64,000 nt of DNA from Pigmentiphaga sp. (GTDB lineage: Bacteria; Pseudomonadota; Gammaproteobacteria; Burkholderiales; Burkholderiaceae_B). The DNA lies in assembly GCA_023228945.1 (NCBI GenBank), contig JALOAI010000001.1:124001-188000 (forward strand), given 5' to 3'. This document shows positions 43,423-53,185 of this stretch, piece by piece; within the stretch, counting starts at the first letter, position 1; every line of letters starts with the position of its first letter. Below the pieces are notes generated by a model. The model did no database searches. It was not told the origin of the DNA and was given only the letters and a program-made list of their open reading frames with translations. The translations under genes and the position numbers were made by a program.

Positions 43423-44076
43423 ATGCAGGCATTCACCGTACACGAAGGGCTGGTGGCCCCGCTCGATCGCGAGAACGTCGACACCGACCTGATCATTCCC
43501 AAGCAGTTCCTCAAGTCGATCAAGCGCACCGGCTTCGGCCCCAACTTGTTCGACGAACTGCGCTATCTCGATCACGGCGAGCCGGGGATGGATAATTCCC
43601 GCCGGCCGCTCAATCCGGATTTCGTGCTCAACCAGCCGCGCTACCAGGGTGCCACCATTCTGCTCGCGCGCCAGAATTTCGGTTGCGGTTCCAGCCGCGA
43701 GCATGCGCCGTGGGCCCTCCAGCAATATGGCTTCCGCGCCGTCATCGCGCCGTCGTTCGCCGATATCTTCTTCAATAACTGCTACAAGACCGGGCTGCTG
43801 CCGATCGTGCTGTCCGAACTCGTGGTGTCCCGCCTGTTCGACGAAGTCAAGGCGCACGTGGGCTATCAGCTGCGCATCGATCTCGAACGCCAGGTGGTTA
43901 TCACCGCCGATGGCCATGAGCATGGTTTCGACATCACGGCCTTTCGCAAGCACTGTCTGCTGAATGGCCTCGACGAGATCGGCCTCACCCTGCAAAACGC
44001 CGACGCGATCCGCGCCTTCGAGGCCGAACGCCTGGCGCGGCACGGCTGGCTGACGTCGCGGCCGGTCAGCCTCTGA
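43423..44076 (+). CDS. leuD: 3-isopropylmalate dehydratase small subunit
   Basis: A 217-residue swivel-domain subunit that pairs with LeuC. Motifs are LDRENVDTDLIIPKQFLKSI near the N-terminus, QNFGCGSSREHAPWAL and IAPSFADIFFNNCYKTGLLP. An AAGGAG site lies between the leuC stop and the ATG at 43423. Confidence 0.96.
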   Translation: MQAFTVHEGLVAPLDRENVDTDLIIPKQFLKSIKRTGFGPNLFDELRYLDHGEPGMDNSRRPLNPDFVLNQPRYQGATILLARQNFGCGSSREHAPWALQQYGFRAVIAPSFADIFFNNCYKTGLLPIVLSELVVSRLFDEVKAHVGYQLRIDLERQVVITADGHEHGFDITAFRKHCLLNGLDEIGLTLQNADAIRAFEAERLARHGWLTSRPVSL

Positions 44077-44099
44077 TCCCTGGTTCTTCTTCTACGCAC

Positions 44100-45182
44100 A
44101 TGACGCATCTCATCGCAGTTCTGCCGGGCGACGGCATCGGCCCCGAAATCGTCGAACAGGCCCAGCGCGTGCTCACCGCGCTCGATCTGGATCTCGCCTT
44201 CGAAACCGAGCCGGTCGGCGGCGCGGCCTATGCCAAGCATGGCCATCCGCTGCCGCCCACCACGCTCGAGCTGGCCAAGCGCGCCAAGGCCATTCTGTTC
44301 GGGGCCGTGGGCGACTTCCAGTACGATTCCCTGGCGCGCGAGCTGCGGCCCGAGCAAGCGATTCTGGGCCTGCGCAAGGCGCTGGGTTTGTTTGCCAATC
44401 TGCGGCCGGCCATTCTGTATCCCGAATTGGCCAACGCCTCGTCGCTCAAGCCCGAGATCGTCTCCGGCCTCGATATCGTCATCGTGCGCGAACTCACCGG
44501 CGATATCTACTTTGGTTCGCCACGCGGCGTGCGCAGCGCTCCCGACGGCCCGTTCGCAGGCGAGCGCGAGGGCTTCGATACCATGCGCTACGCCGAAACC
44601 GAGGTCCGCCGCATCGCGCGCATCGGCTTCGAGACCGCGCGCAAGCGCAACCGCAAGCTGTGCAGCGTCGACAAGGCCAACGTCCTCGAAACCTCGCAGT
44701 TCTGGCGCGATATCGTGATCGACGTAGCCCGCGACTATCCCGATGTCGAGCTCAGCCATATGTACGTCGATAACGCCGCCATGCAATTGGTGCGGGCGCC
44801 GCGCCAGTTCGACGTGATCGTCACCGGCAATCTGTTCGGCGACATTCTCTCCGATGAAGCCGCCATGCTCACCGGCTCCATCGGCATGCTGCCCTCGGCC
44901 TCGCTCAACGAAGCGGGGCAGGGCCTGTACGAACCCAGCCATGGTTCGGCGCCCGACATCGCGGGGCAGAACCTGGCGAACCCGCTGGCCACCATCCTGT
45001 CGGCGTCCATGCTGTTGCGCTACTCGCTCGACCTGGGCGAGGCGGCCGACCGCATCGAGAACGCGGTCAAGCGCGTCCTGGCCGAGGGCCTGCGCACCGC
45101 CGACATCCATGAGCCCGGCACCACGCGTGTCGGCACGCAGGAGATGGGCGACGCCGTCCTGCGGGCACTGAAAAAGGATTGA
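44100..45182 (+). CDS. leuB: 3-isopropylmalate dehydrogenase
   Basis: A 360-residue NAD-dependent enzyme converting 3-isopropylmalate to 2-oxoisocaproate. Motifs include AVLPGDGIGPEIVEQAQRVL, LFGAVGDFQYDSL, IVRELTGDIYFGSPRG, VTGNLFGDILSDEAAML and EPSHGSAPDIAGQ. No clear ribosome site is seen before the ATG, unusual for this operon. Confidence 0.96.
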   Translation: MTHLIAVLPGDGIGPEIVEQAQRVLTALDLDLAFETEPVGGAAYAKHGHPLPPTTLELAKRAKAILFGAVGDFQYDSLARELRPEQAILGLRKALGLFANLRPAILYPELANASSLKPEIVSGLDIVIVRELTGDIYFGSPRGVRSAPDGPFAGEREGFDTMRYAETEVRRIARIGFETARKRNRKLCSVDKANVLETSQFWRDIVIDVARDYPDVELSHMYVDNAAMQLVRAPRQFDVIVTGNLFGDILSDEAAMLTGSIGMLPSASLNEAGQGLYEPSHGSAPDIAGQNLANPLATILSASMLLRYSLDLGEAADRIENAVKRVLAEGLRTADIHEPGTTRVGTQEMGDAVLRALKKD

Positions 45183-45187
45183 ACATC

Positions 45188-46318
45188 ATGAGTCAAGCAG
45201 TTGGTTTGGTTGGTTGGCGCGGCATGGTCGGCTCCGTGCTCATGCAGCGCATGCGCGACGAAAACGACTTCCGCTTCATCGAGCCGGTTTTCTTCTCCAC
45301 CAGCAATGCCGGCGGCGCCGCGCCCTCGTGGGCCACAGGCGCGGGCCCCTTGCAAAATGCCTTCGACATCGAGGCCCTGAAGAAGCTGCCGATCATCGTT
45401 ACCGCGCAAGGCGGCGACTACACCAGCGAGGTGTATCCCAAGCTGCGCGCAGCCGGCTGGAACGGCCTCTGGATCGATGCGGCCAGTACGCTGCGCATGA
45501 AAGACGACGCCGTCATCGTGCTCGATCCGGTCAACCGCAAGGTGATCGACGAAGCCCTGAACTCCGGCGTGCGTGCCTTCGTGGGCGGCAATTGCACCGT
45601 CAGCTGCATGCTGATGGGTCTGGGCGGGCTGTTCGAGCACGATCTGGTCGAGTGGATGACGGCCATGACCTACCAGGCGGCCTCGGGTGGCGGCGCGCAG
45701 CACATGCGTGAGCTGCTCACCCAGTTCGGCCTCATCAACCAGCACGTCAAGGGTCTGCTCGACGACCCGTCGTCGGCCATCCTCGAGATCGATCGCGGCG
45801 TGCTGGGCCTGCAGCAAAGCGGCGACTTGCCGCACGAGCACTTCGGCGTGCCGCTGGCGGGCAATCTCATCCCCTGGATCGACAAAGATCTTGGCAACGG
45901 CATGTCGCGCGAAGAATGGAAGGGCGGCGCCGAAACCAACAAGATCCTCGGTCGCGGCCGCGAGGGCGGGGCGCCGGCGATCCCCATCGACAGCCTGTGC
46001 GTGCGCATCGGCGCCATGCGCTGTCACAGCCAGGCGCTCACGATCAAGCTCAAGCGCGATGTGCCGCTCGACGAGATCACCGACATGCTGCGCAACAACA
46101 ACCCCTGGGCCAAAGTCGTAGCCAACACGCGCGAAGCCTCCATGACCGAGCTCACGCCCGTGGCCGTCACCGGCACGTTGCAGATCCCGGTGGGCCGCTT
46201 GCGCAAACAGGCGATGGGCCCCGAGTATCTCAGCGCCTTCACCGTGGGCGACCAGCTCCTGTGGGGCGCCGCCGAGCCATTGCGCCGCATGCTGCGCATC
46301 GCGCTGGGCGAGCTCTAA
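45188..46318 (+). CDS. asd: Aspartate-semialdehyde dehydrogenase
   Basis: A 376-residue enzyme reducing aspartyl phosphate to the semialdehyde for Lys, Met, Thr and diaminopimelate. Motifs are VGLVGWRGMVGSVLMQRM for NADP binding, the catalytic Cys in FVGGNCTVSCML, and TYQAASGGGAQHM. It begins 5 bp after leuB, with AAGGA upstream. The TTG at 45179 is a less likely start. Confidence 0.96.
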   Translation: MSQAVGLVGWRGMVGSVLMQRMRDENDFRFIEPVFFSTSNAGGAAPSWATGAGPLQNAFDIEALKKLPIIVTAQGGDYTSEVYPKLRAAGWNGLWIDAASTLRMKDDAVIVLDPVNRKVIDEALNSGVRAFVGGNCTVSCMLMGLGGLFEHDLVEWMTAMTYQAASGGGAQHMRELLTQFGLINQHVKGLLDDPSSAILEIDRGVLGLQQSGDLPHEHFGVPLAGNLIPWIDKDLGNGMSREEWKGGAETNKILGRGREGGAPAIPIDSLCVRIGAMRCHSQALTIKLKRDVPLDEITDMLRNNNPWAKVVANTREASMTELTPVAVTGTLQIPVGRLRKQAMGPEYLSAFTVGDQLLWGAAEPLRRMLRIALGEL

Positions 46319-46327
46319 TTTCTCATT

Positions 46328-46351
46328 GCGGCGCGGCGGCAGTCGCGCCGC
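46328..46351. terminator. Hairpin between asd and ridA
   Basis: GCGGCGCG (46328-46335) pairs with CGCGCCGC (46344-46351) around an 8-base loop, 10 bp after the asd stop. It could attenuate read-through into the ridA-recG-oxyR group. No T tract follows. Confidence 0.35.
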
Positions 46352-46365
46352 TGTCCGGAGGCTTC

Positions 46366-46755
46366 ATGAGCAAAACCATTGTCCATACCGACGCCGCTCC
46401 GGCCGCGGTGGGTCCTTACTCCCAGGCCGTATCGTTGCCGGCCCAGGCGCGCCTGGTGTTTTTGTCGGGCCAGATCGGCCTGGTGCCGGCCACCGGTGTC
46501 CTGGTGTCCGACGATTTCTCCGCCCAGGTGCGGCAGTCGTTCGCCAACATGGCGGCGGTCATCCAGGCGGCCGGCGGCACGCTCGACAACATCGTCAAGC
46601 TCACGCTGTTTCTCACCGATCTCGAGCAGTTCGCCACCGCCAACGCCATCATGGCCGAGACCTTGCCGCAGCCGTTCCCGGCGCGCTCGACCGTCGGGGT
46701 GGCCAGCCTGCCCAAGGGCGCCCAGTTCGAGGTCGAGGCCGTCATCGCGGTATAG
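46366..46755 (+). CDS. RidA family enamine/imine deaminase
   Basis: A 129-residue protein that hydrolyses reactive 2-aminoacrylate-type intermediates. Motifs are AAVGPYSQAV, VFLSGQIGLVPATG and the C-terminal ARSTVGVASLPKGAQFEVEA with the key Arg. Start ATG 46366 has GGAGG upstream. recG begins 6 bp after its end. Confidence 0.93.
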   Translation: MSKTIVHTDAAPAAVGPYSQAVSLPAQARLVFLSGQIGLVPATGVLVSDDFSAQVRQSFANMAAVIQAAGGTLDNIVKLTLFLTDLEQFATANAIMAETLPQPFPARSTVGVASLPKGAQFEVEAVIAV

Positions 46756-46761
46756 CGCGGC

Positions 46762-48792
46762 GTGGCCAAGGCCGAAACGCCCACCCAGCGCAAGCTGGCC
46801 AAGCTCGGGCTGCGGTCCACGCAGGACTTCATCCTGCACCTGCCGCTGCGCTATCAAGACGAAACCTCGCTGACGCCCATCGGCTCGCTGCGGCCAGGGC
46901 GCGAGGCGCAGGCGGAAGGACGCGTCGTGCAGTCCGAGGTGCAGCTGCGGCCCAGGCGGCAATTGGTGGCCACGCTGGCAGACGACACCGGCCGTCTCGG
47001 TCTGCGATTTCTCAACTTCTATCCCAGCCAGCACGCGCAGCTGGCCGTCGGCCAGCAGGTGCGGGTGCTGGGCGAGCCACGCGGCGGCCTGTTCGGGCTG
47101 GAAATGATCCACCCGCGCGTGACCCGCGCCGGAACCGAGCTGCCGGATACGCTCACGCCGGTTTATCCCACGACCCAGGGCCTGCCCCAGCCCACCCTGC
47201 GACGCCTGATCGGCGAAGCACTGGCGGTGGCCGATCTCGCCGAAACCCTGCCCGAAGCGATGCGCGCGCGCTTGGCGCTGCCGACTTTCGCCGAGGCGAT
47301 CCGGACGCTGCACCAGCCGCCCGCCGGCGTGGCGCAGGGCGAACTTCTGGAACACCACCATCCCGCCTGGCAGCGGATCAAGTTCGATGAGTTGCTGGCC
47401 CAGCAGCTTTCTTTGGCCGAGGCCCGCGCGCGGCGCCGCGCGCAGCGGGCTTTGCCCTTGCCGGCGCAGCCGGGTGAGGGGCTGGCGGCCCGTCTGCTGG
47501 CCGCCTTGCCGTTTGCCCTGACACCGGCGCAGCGCCGGGTGGTCGCCGAAATCGGTGGCGATCTCGGCCAGCATCATCCCATGCAGCGCCTGCTGCAGGG
47601 CGACGTGGGCAGCGGCAAAACGGTGGTGGCGGCGTTGGCCGCCGCACAGGCCATCGATCATGGTGTGCAGGTGGCCTTGATGGCCCCCACCGAGATCCTG
47701 GCCGAGCAGCACTGGCATAAGCTGCGTGGCTGGCTCCAGCCGCTTGGCGTGGAACTCAGCTGGCTGTCGGGCAGCCTGGGCGTTCGGGCCAGGCGCGAGG
47801 CGCTGGCCGCCATCGCCGAAGGCCGGGCGCAATTGGTGGTGGGCACGCAGGCCTTGATCCAGGACACCGTGCAATTTCATCGGCTGGGCCTGGCGATTTC
47901 CGACGAACAGCATCGGTTCGGCGTGGGCCAGCGTTTGGCATTGCGTCAAAAGTCCGGCGATCCCGGGCTGGCGGTTCACCAGTTGATGATGTCGGCCACC
48001 CCCATTCCGCGCACACTCGCCATGACGGTATTCGCCGACCTCGATGTGTCCACCATCGACGAACTCCCGCCGGGCCGCTCTCCGGTCATCACCAAGCTGG
48101 CGAGCGATGCGCGGCGCGACGAGATCATGGCCCGCATCCGGCAGGCGGTGCGCGACGGCCGCCAGGCCTATTGGGTATGCCCCTTGGTGGAAGAAAGCGA
48201 GGCCCTGCAGCTGCAAACCGCGGTGGACACCTACGACGTCTTGCGCCAGGCTTTGCCCGACGTCCGGGTGGGCCTGGTACACGGCAAGCTGCCGTCGGCC
48301 GACAAGGCCGCGGTGATGCAGGCTTTTCAGGCCGGCGAACTCGATCTGCTGGTGGCGACCACCGTGATCGAGGTCGGCGTGGACGTGCCCAACGCCACTC
48401 TCATGGTCATCGAACACGCCGAGCGCTTCGGCCTGGCGCAGTTGCATCAATTGCGCGGGCGGGTGGGGCGCGGCAGCCACCAGTCGGCGTGCGTGCTGTT
48501 GTATCAATCGCCCTTGTCCATGCTGGCCAAGGAACGCCTGCGCTGCCTGCACGAAACCCAGGACGGCTTCGTCATCGCGCAGCGCGATCTCGAACTGCGC
48601 GGTCCCGGCGAGTTTCTCGGCGTGCGCCAATCCGGCACCGAACTGCTGCGTTTCGCCGATCTCGAAGGCGATTCGGCGATCGTGGAGCGCGCCCGCGAAT
48701 GCGCCACCGAGCTGCGGGAGTATCATCCCGATGCTGTGGCCGCTCATCTGGAACGCTGGGCGCGCGGCCGGGAGGATTTTTTGCGAGCCTGA
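46762..48792 (+). CDS. recG: ATP-dependent DNA helicase RecG
   Basis: A 676-residue helicase that reverses stalled forks and processes branched DNA. The N-terminal wedge OB-fold is about residues 40-140. Helicase motifs include GDVGSGKTVVAALAAAQA (I), APTEILAEQHWHKL, ISDEQHRFGVGQR (II, DEQH), MSATPIPRTLAMTV (III), and ATTVIEVGVDVPNATLMVIE, HQLRGRVGRGSHQSACVL (V, VI). The start is a GTG at 46762. Confidence 0.95.
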   Translation: MAKAETPTQRKLAKLGLRSTQDFILHLPLRYQDETSLTPIGSLRPGREAQAEGRVVQSEVQLRPRRQLVATLADDTGRLGLRFLNFYPSQHAQLAVGQQVRVLGEPRGGLFGLEMIHPRVTRAGTELPDTLTPVYPTTQGLPQPTLRRLIGEALAVADLAETLPEAMRARLALPTFAEAIRTLHQPPAGVAQGELLEHHHPAWQRIKFDELLAQQLSLAEARARRRAQRALPLPAQPGEGLAARLLAALPFALTPAQRRVVAEIGGDLGQHHPMQRLLQGDVGSGKTVVAALAAAQAIDHGVQVALMAPTEILAEQHWHKLRGWLQPLGVELSWLSGSLGVRARREALAAIAEGRAQLVVGTQALIQDTVQFHRLGLAISDEQHRFGVGQRLALRQKSGDPGLAVHQLMMSATPIPRTLAMTVFADLDVSTIDELPPGRSPVITKLASDARRDEIMARIRQAVRDGRQAYWVCPLVEESEALQLQTAVDTYDVLRQALPDVRVGLVHGKLPSADKAAVMQAFQAGELDLLVATTVIEVGVDVPNATLMVIEHAERFGLAQLHQLRGRVGRGSHQSACVLLYQSPLSMLAKERLRCLHETQDGFVIAQRDLELRGPGEFLGVRQSGTELLRFADLEGDSAIVERARECATELREYHPDAVAAHLERWARGREDFLRA

Positions 48793-48798
48793 GCGCTT

Positions 48799-49758
48799 AT
48801 GACCCTGACCGAACTCAAGTACATCGTTGCCGTCGCGCGCGAACGCCATTTTGGCCGCGCCGCCGAAAGCTGCTTCGTCAGCCAGCCCACGCTGTCGGTG
48901 GCGATCCGCAAGCTGGAAGAGGAGCTAGGCGTGGTGCTGTTCGAACGCGGGGGCAACGAGATCAGCATTACGCCGATCGGCGAACGCATCATCGTCCAGG
49001 CGCAGAAAGTGCTCGAAGAAAGCGCCAACCTGAAGGAGATCGCGCGCCAGGGCCATGATCCGCTGTCCGGCCCGCTGCGTCTCGGCGTGATCTACACCGT
49101 GGGCCCCTACCTGTTGCCGCGCCTGATGCCTTTGCTGATCGAGCGGGTGCCGCAGATGCCTTTACTGCTGCAAGAAAACTTCACCCACCGGCTGCTCGAA
49201 CTGCTCCGCCAGGGCGAACTCGACTGCGCCATCATGGCGCTGCCGCTGGCCGACAGCGGCCTGGCCGTCGAGCCGCTGTACGACGAGCCTTTCGTGGTGG
49301 CCGTGCCGCGCCATCATCCCTGGGCCGAGCGCGAGTCGGTCACGGCCGACGAACTCAAAGAGCAAACCATGCTGCTGCTCGGCAGCGGTCACTGCTTTCG
49401 CGATCAGGTGCTCGAAGTCTGCCCCGAACTGGCGCGTTTTTCGCCCACCAGCGACGGCATGCAGCGCACTTTCGAGGGCTCGTCGCTCGAAACCATACGC
49501 CACATGGTGGCGGCCGGCATCGGCATCACCGTCTTGCCCGCCGCTTCCATTCCCGAAGAGCGCAAACCCGGCGATCTCCTACAGTATTTGTCGTTGGATC
49601 CACCGGTCCCCACTCGTCGTGTCGTACTGGTGTGGCGCAAGAGCTTTCCGCGCCTGCAGGCGATCCAGGCCCTGCTCGAGGCGATCGCCGATTGTCAGCT
49701 ACCGGGTGTCAGCCGGCCCGCTGCGGATGCGGAAGCCATATTGGTCGAGTCGACGTAG
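48799..49758 (+). CDS. oxyR: Hydrogen-peroxide-sensing LysR regulator OxyR
   Basis: A 319-residue LysR regulator. The helix-turn-helix spans FGRAAESCFVSQPTLSVAIR and the effector domain contains the two redox cysteines of OxyR in GSGHCFRDQVLEVCPE. Peroxide would link them and switch activity on antioxidant genes. It follows recG by 6 bp. Its 3' end overlaps the convergent mtfA gene by 64 bp. Confidence 0.92.
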   Translation: MTLTELKYIVAVARERHFGRAAESCFVSQPTLSVAIRKLEEELGVVLFERGGNEISITPIGERIIVQAQKVLEESANLKEIARQGHDPLSGPLRLGVIYTVGPYLLPRLMPLLIERVPQMPLLLQENFTHRLLELLRQGELDCAIMALPLADSGLAVEPLYDEPFVVAVPRHHPWAERESVTADELKEQTMLLLGSGHCFRDQVLEVCPELARFSPTSDGMQRTFEGSSLETIRHMVAAGIGITVLPAASIPEERKPGDLLQYLSLDPPVPTRRVVLVWRKSFPRLQAIQALLEAIADCQLPGVSRPAADAEAILVEST

Positions 49759-50591
49759 TCGCGCCATCGCCGCCAGGGGTCCTGGCGGTAAAAGCCGGCC
49801 AACAGCTCGTACCAATCCGGCAGCAATTCCACCAGGCCACGAGGCGCCACGAAAAACGCTTCCGAACTGACTGCAAAAAATTCGGCGGGATCGGTGGCGG
49901 CGTAGGGATCGAGCGGCAACTGGCCATACCAGGCGTCGGCCGCCTCGCTTTCGGGATCCACGTCGTGCGGGATGGCGGCTTCCACCGCCTCCAGCGCACG
50001 CTGGAAACTCGTGAACGACTGTTCCAGCACCTGACGCCATCGTCGGGGGCGGAGCTCGGGGTGCCGCGACAGATCGGGCTGGCCATCGGCCGGCCCGTGA
50101 TGCAGATCGAGCTTGTGCGCGAATTCGTGGATCACCACGTTCATGTCACCCTCGGCCTGGTCGATGTCGTGCCAGGACAGTATCAGCGGCCCGCCGTCCC
50201 AGGCCTCGCCGGCGGCTTCCTGCATATATTCATGCACGACGCCCGCCTCATCCACCTCCTGGCGGGGAATGAGGAATCCTTCCGGATAGACGATAATCTC
50301 GGTCCAGCCTTCGTAGCGCTCCGGCTCCAGAGCCAAGATGGGCAGGGCGGCCTGCACCGCGATCGACAAGCGTACGGTATCGGTCAGCTCCAGGCCTTGG
50401 GCGGCGCTGAAGGTTTTGCTGGCCAGCAGCCAGGCCGTGCGCTGGCGCAGCGCTTCCGACTCGCCGGCGGTCAGGCCGGCAAGGAAATCATGCCGTTCGA
50501 GCGTGGCGTGCCACACTTCGCCCGTGAGGGTTTCGGCCTGCCGCTCCACGGCTCGCGGGCTAGCGCCGCGGCCGGTCAACCAGCGCAGCAT
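49695..50591 (-). CDS. mtfA: Zinc-dependent peptidase, MtfA family
   Basis: A 298-residue metallopeptidase of the MtfA/DgsA-anti-repressor family. The zinc motif is VVIHEFAHKLDLHHG (HExxH form), with a third ligand probably in FFAVSSEAFF. In enterobacteria MtfA titrates the glucose regulator Mlc; no Mlc gene is seen here, so the role is open. An AAGGAG site precedes the ATG at 50591. Confidence 0.9.
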   Translation of the reverse strand: MLRWLTGRGASPRAVERQAETLTGEVWHATLERHDFLAGLTAGESEALRQRTAWLLASKTFSAAQGLELTDTVRLSIAVQAALPILALEPERYEGWTEIIVYPEGFLIPRQEVDEAGVVHEYMQEAAGEAWDGGPLILSWHDIDQAEGDMNVVIHEFAHKLDLHHGPADGQPDLSRHPELRPRRWRQVLEQSFTSFQRALEAVEAAIPHDVDPESEAADAWYGQLPLDPYAATDPAEFFAVSSEAFFVAPRGLVELLPDWYELLAGFYRQDPWRRWRDYVDSTNMASASAAGRLTPGS

Positions 50592-50807
50592 CGGTGCTCC
50601 TTGATGAAGTGTCCGGCCGCAGCATACTGCATATGGCGCGCGGCGGCCGGCACGCGCCACGGCGGACCCTCCCGGATACCTTGGCGGCGCCAAACGGCGC
50701 GGCGCCTCTGGCAGAAATGCTAAAGTTGTCCGGCGTTTCATGTGAAAGGAAACTTTCTTTCATCGTCGGGGGTGGCCGCAGCCGCCAGCCTCGTTAGGCG
50801 GATCTTC

Positions 50808-53051
50808 ATGACAGCAGTGCAATCGATCAACGCCGGCTTCAATGCCGAATGGCGCTCCGCCGCATTGGCCGGGCTCGATCACCAGGCCTCCACGCTCGTC
50901 GACCACGCCCTGGAGTGGGCCATTTCCCGCTTTGCCGCCGCTGGCGATGGCGAGGCGATGGCCTCGCACGCGGCGGGTACGGTGCTGATCCTCGCCAACC
51001 TGAATACCGACGCCACCACGCGCGCCGCCGCGCTGATCGCCAATACGCCCGAAGCCGAGTGGGGCCAGGCGTCGCGCGGCAAGCTCGATCCGCTGGCCCA
51101 TCTCTTTGGCGACGAGGTCGCGCAATTGGTGCGCGGCTACCACGCCCTGGTGCGGGTCGCAATGGCCACGCGCGAGTCCGGCGAGCTGCATCGCCAGGGA
51201 GAAACCCCGCAAGTCGAAAAAACCCGCAAGATGATGCTGGCCATGGCGGCCGACCTTCGCATCGTGCTGATGCGCCTCGCGTCGCGCTTGCAAACCCTGC
51301 GTTGGCATGCCGGCGCCAAGCAGCCGCCGGAGCGGCCACTCGCGCTCGAAACCCTCGATCTGTACGCGCCGCTGGCCAGCCGGCTGGGGGTGTGGCAGAT
51401 CAAATGGGAACTCGAAGACCTGGCCTTCCGGTTCCTGGAGCCTGTGCGCTACAAAGAGATCGCCAGCCTGCTGGACGACAAACGAGCAGGCCGCGAAGCC
51501 TTCATCGCCAACGCCATCGCGCAATTGCGGCGGGATCTCCAGGCCAATGGAGTGCAGGCCGAGATCTCCGGCCGGCCCAAGCACATCTACAGCATCTGGA
51601 ACAAGATGCAGATCAAAGGGCTGGATTTCTCCGATCTCTACGATATCCATGCCTTGCGCATCATCGTCGACGACGTGCGCACTTGCTATACCGTCCTGGC
51701 CCTGGTCCACGAACGCTACAGCCCGATCACCCAGGAGTTCGACGATTACATCGCCAAACCCAAGGCCAATGGCTATCGCTCCTTGCACACGGTGGTGTCC
51801 GATGGGGTCCACCGGCCCTTCGAAATCCAGATCCGCACGCGCGAAATGCACGAGTTCGCCGAGTTCGGCGTGGCCGCGCACTGGCGCTATAAAGAGGCCG
51901 GCGCCAAGGGCGGGCAAGCCAAGGCCGATTCCGACTACGACCGCCGGCTGGCCTGGTTGCGTCAATTGCTGGCCTGGAGCAACGAACAGGTAGCCGCGGG
52001 CGCGGCCACCGCCGGCGCCGGGCAAACCTCGCTGATCGACGAAGACCGGATCTACGTTCTCACCCCCCAGGCCCGCGTGGTCGAACTGCCCCGCGACGCG
52101 ACACCGGTGGATTTTGCCTACTACGTGCATACCGATCTGGGCCACCGCTGCCGGGGCGCGCGGGTCGACGGCCAGATCGTGCCCTTGCACACCCGCTTGA
52201 AAACCGGGCAAACCGTGGAGATCATCGCCGCCAAGGCCGGCGGACCCTCGCGCGATTGGCTCAATCCGCAATTGGGCTATCTGGCCAGCGGGCGGTCGCG
52301 CGCCAAGGTGCGCCAGTGGTTCAATGCCATCGAAGTGCAGCAGCGCATGGGCCAGGGCCAGGCCATCCTCGAGAAAGAACTCCAGCGGCGCGGCCGTACC
52401 GCGATCAACCAGGAGCATCTGGCCCAGCAACTGCAATTCGCGCGGGCCGACGATCTGTACATCGCCATCGCCAAAGACGAATTCAGCCTGCGGCAATTGG
52501 ATCAGGTCTTCGAGCAATGGGAGCGGCCCGACGCCGAGGCGGTGCGCGAAGCCGAGCTCGATCGGGTGGCCACGCATGCCAGCCGCCCCGATAGCACCGA
52601 GCGCAGCGGCAAGAGCGGCGTACTGGTGGTGGGGGTCGATTCCCTCATGACGCAGCTAGCGCGCTGCTGCCGGCCCGCGCCGCCCGACGAAATCCTCGGC
52701 TTCGTCACCCGTGGCCGGGGCGTGTCGGTGCATCGCGCCGATTGCCAGAACTTCGCCTCCATGGGGCGCCGCCATCCCGAACGGGTGATCAGCGTATCCT
52801 GGGGCGATACCGACGAAACGTTATATCCCGTCGACGTGCAGGTTCTGGCCCAAGACCGCTCGGGTCTGTTGCGCGATTTGTCGGAGGTATTTGCCCGTTT
52901 GCGCCTGAACGTGATCGGCGTCAACACCCTGAGCCGGCAGTCGCTGGCGCGCATGGTCTTCACGCTGGAAGTCAGCAGCGGCCAACAGTTGTCGCGCGCC
53001 CTGACCGCCCTGGGCGACGTGCCGGGAGTGGTCAGCGCCCAGCGGCGCTGA
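50808..53051 (+). CDS. relA: (p)ppGpp synthetase RelA
   Basis: A 747-residue long RSH protein. The hydrolase domain is degenerate: where SpoT has HDVMED this protein has ALIANTPEAEWG, so it should only synthesise. The synthetase domain is complete (DIHALRIIVDDV, DDYIAKPKANGYRSLHTVV, FEIQIRTREMHEFAEFG). TGS (VLTPQARVVELPRDATPVDF) and ACT domains follow. It responds to uncharged tRNA on ribosomes. Start ATG 50808; an earlier in-frame ATG at 50742 is less likely. Confidence 0.95.
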   Translation: MTAVQSINAGFNAEWRSAALAGLDHQASTLVDHALEWAISRFAAAGDGEAMASHAAGTVLILANLNTDATTRAAALIANTPEAEWGQASRGKLDPLAHLFGDEVAQLVRGYHALVRVAMATRESGELHRQGETPQVEKTRKMMLAMAADLRIVLMRLASRLQTLRWHAGAKQPPERPLALETLDLYAPLASRLGVWQIKWELEDLAFRFLEPVRYKEIASLLDDKRAGREAFIANAIAQLRRDLQANGVQAEISGRPKHIYSIWNKMQIKGLDFSDLYDIHALRIIVDDVRTCYTVLALVHERYSPITQEFDDYIAKPKANGYRSLHTVVSDGVHRPFEIQIRTREMHEFAEFGVAAHWRYKEAGAKGGQAKADSDYDRRLAWLRQLLAWSNEQVAAGAATAGAGQTSLIDEDRIYVLTPQARVVELPRDATPVDFAYYVHTDLGHRCRGARVDGQIVPLHTRLKTGQTVEIIAAKAGGPSRDWLNPQLGYLASGRSRAKVRQWFNAIEVQQRMGQGQAILEKELQRRGRTAINQEHLAQQLQFARADDLYIAIAKDEFSLRQLDQVFEQWERPDAEAVREAELDRVATHASRPDSTERSGKSGVLVVGVDSLMTQLARCCRPAPPDEILGFVTRGRGVSVHRADCQNFASMGRRHPERVISVSWGDTDETLYPVDVQVLAQDRSGLLRDLSEVFARLRLNVIGVNTLSRQSLARMVFTLEVSSGQQLSRALTALGDVPGVVSAQRR

Positions 53052-53185
53052 GCGCACGCGATGGGCGCCGCGAAGGCGAGGGCTCACGCGTGGACGGGGA
53101 GTTGTGGCACGACGAATTCCGCCAGTTCGTCGACTACGTCGCTTACCGTAGTTAAAGCCTGTCAATTCGTGTGTAAGGAGCCTAT

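Noticed and set aside
46315..48849. An 844-codon open frame antisense to ridA and recG
   Set aside because: It mirrors recG, has unnatural His/Gln/Gly-rich composition and no domain.
53061..53156. Short frame after relA ending ELWHDEFRQFVDYVAYRS
   Set aside because: It is too short, has no ribosome site and no recognisable relative. It may be leftover coding sequence but cannot be supported.
53052..53185. Search for a copy of the tRNA-Leu 3' end as an island boundary
   Set aside because: I found no match to the tRNA end in this stretch, so an att site cannot be claimed.
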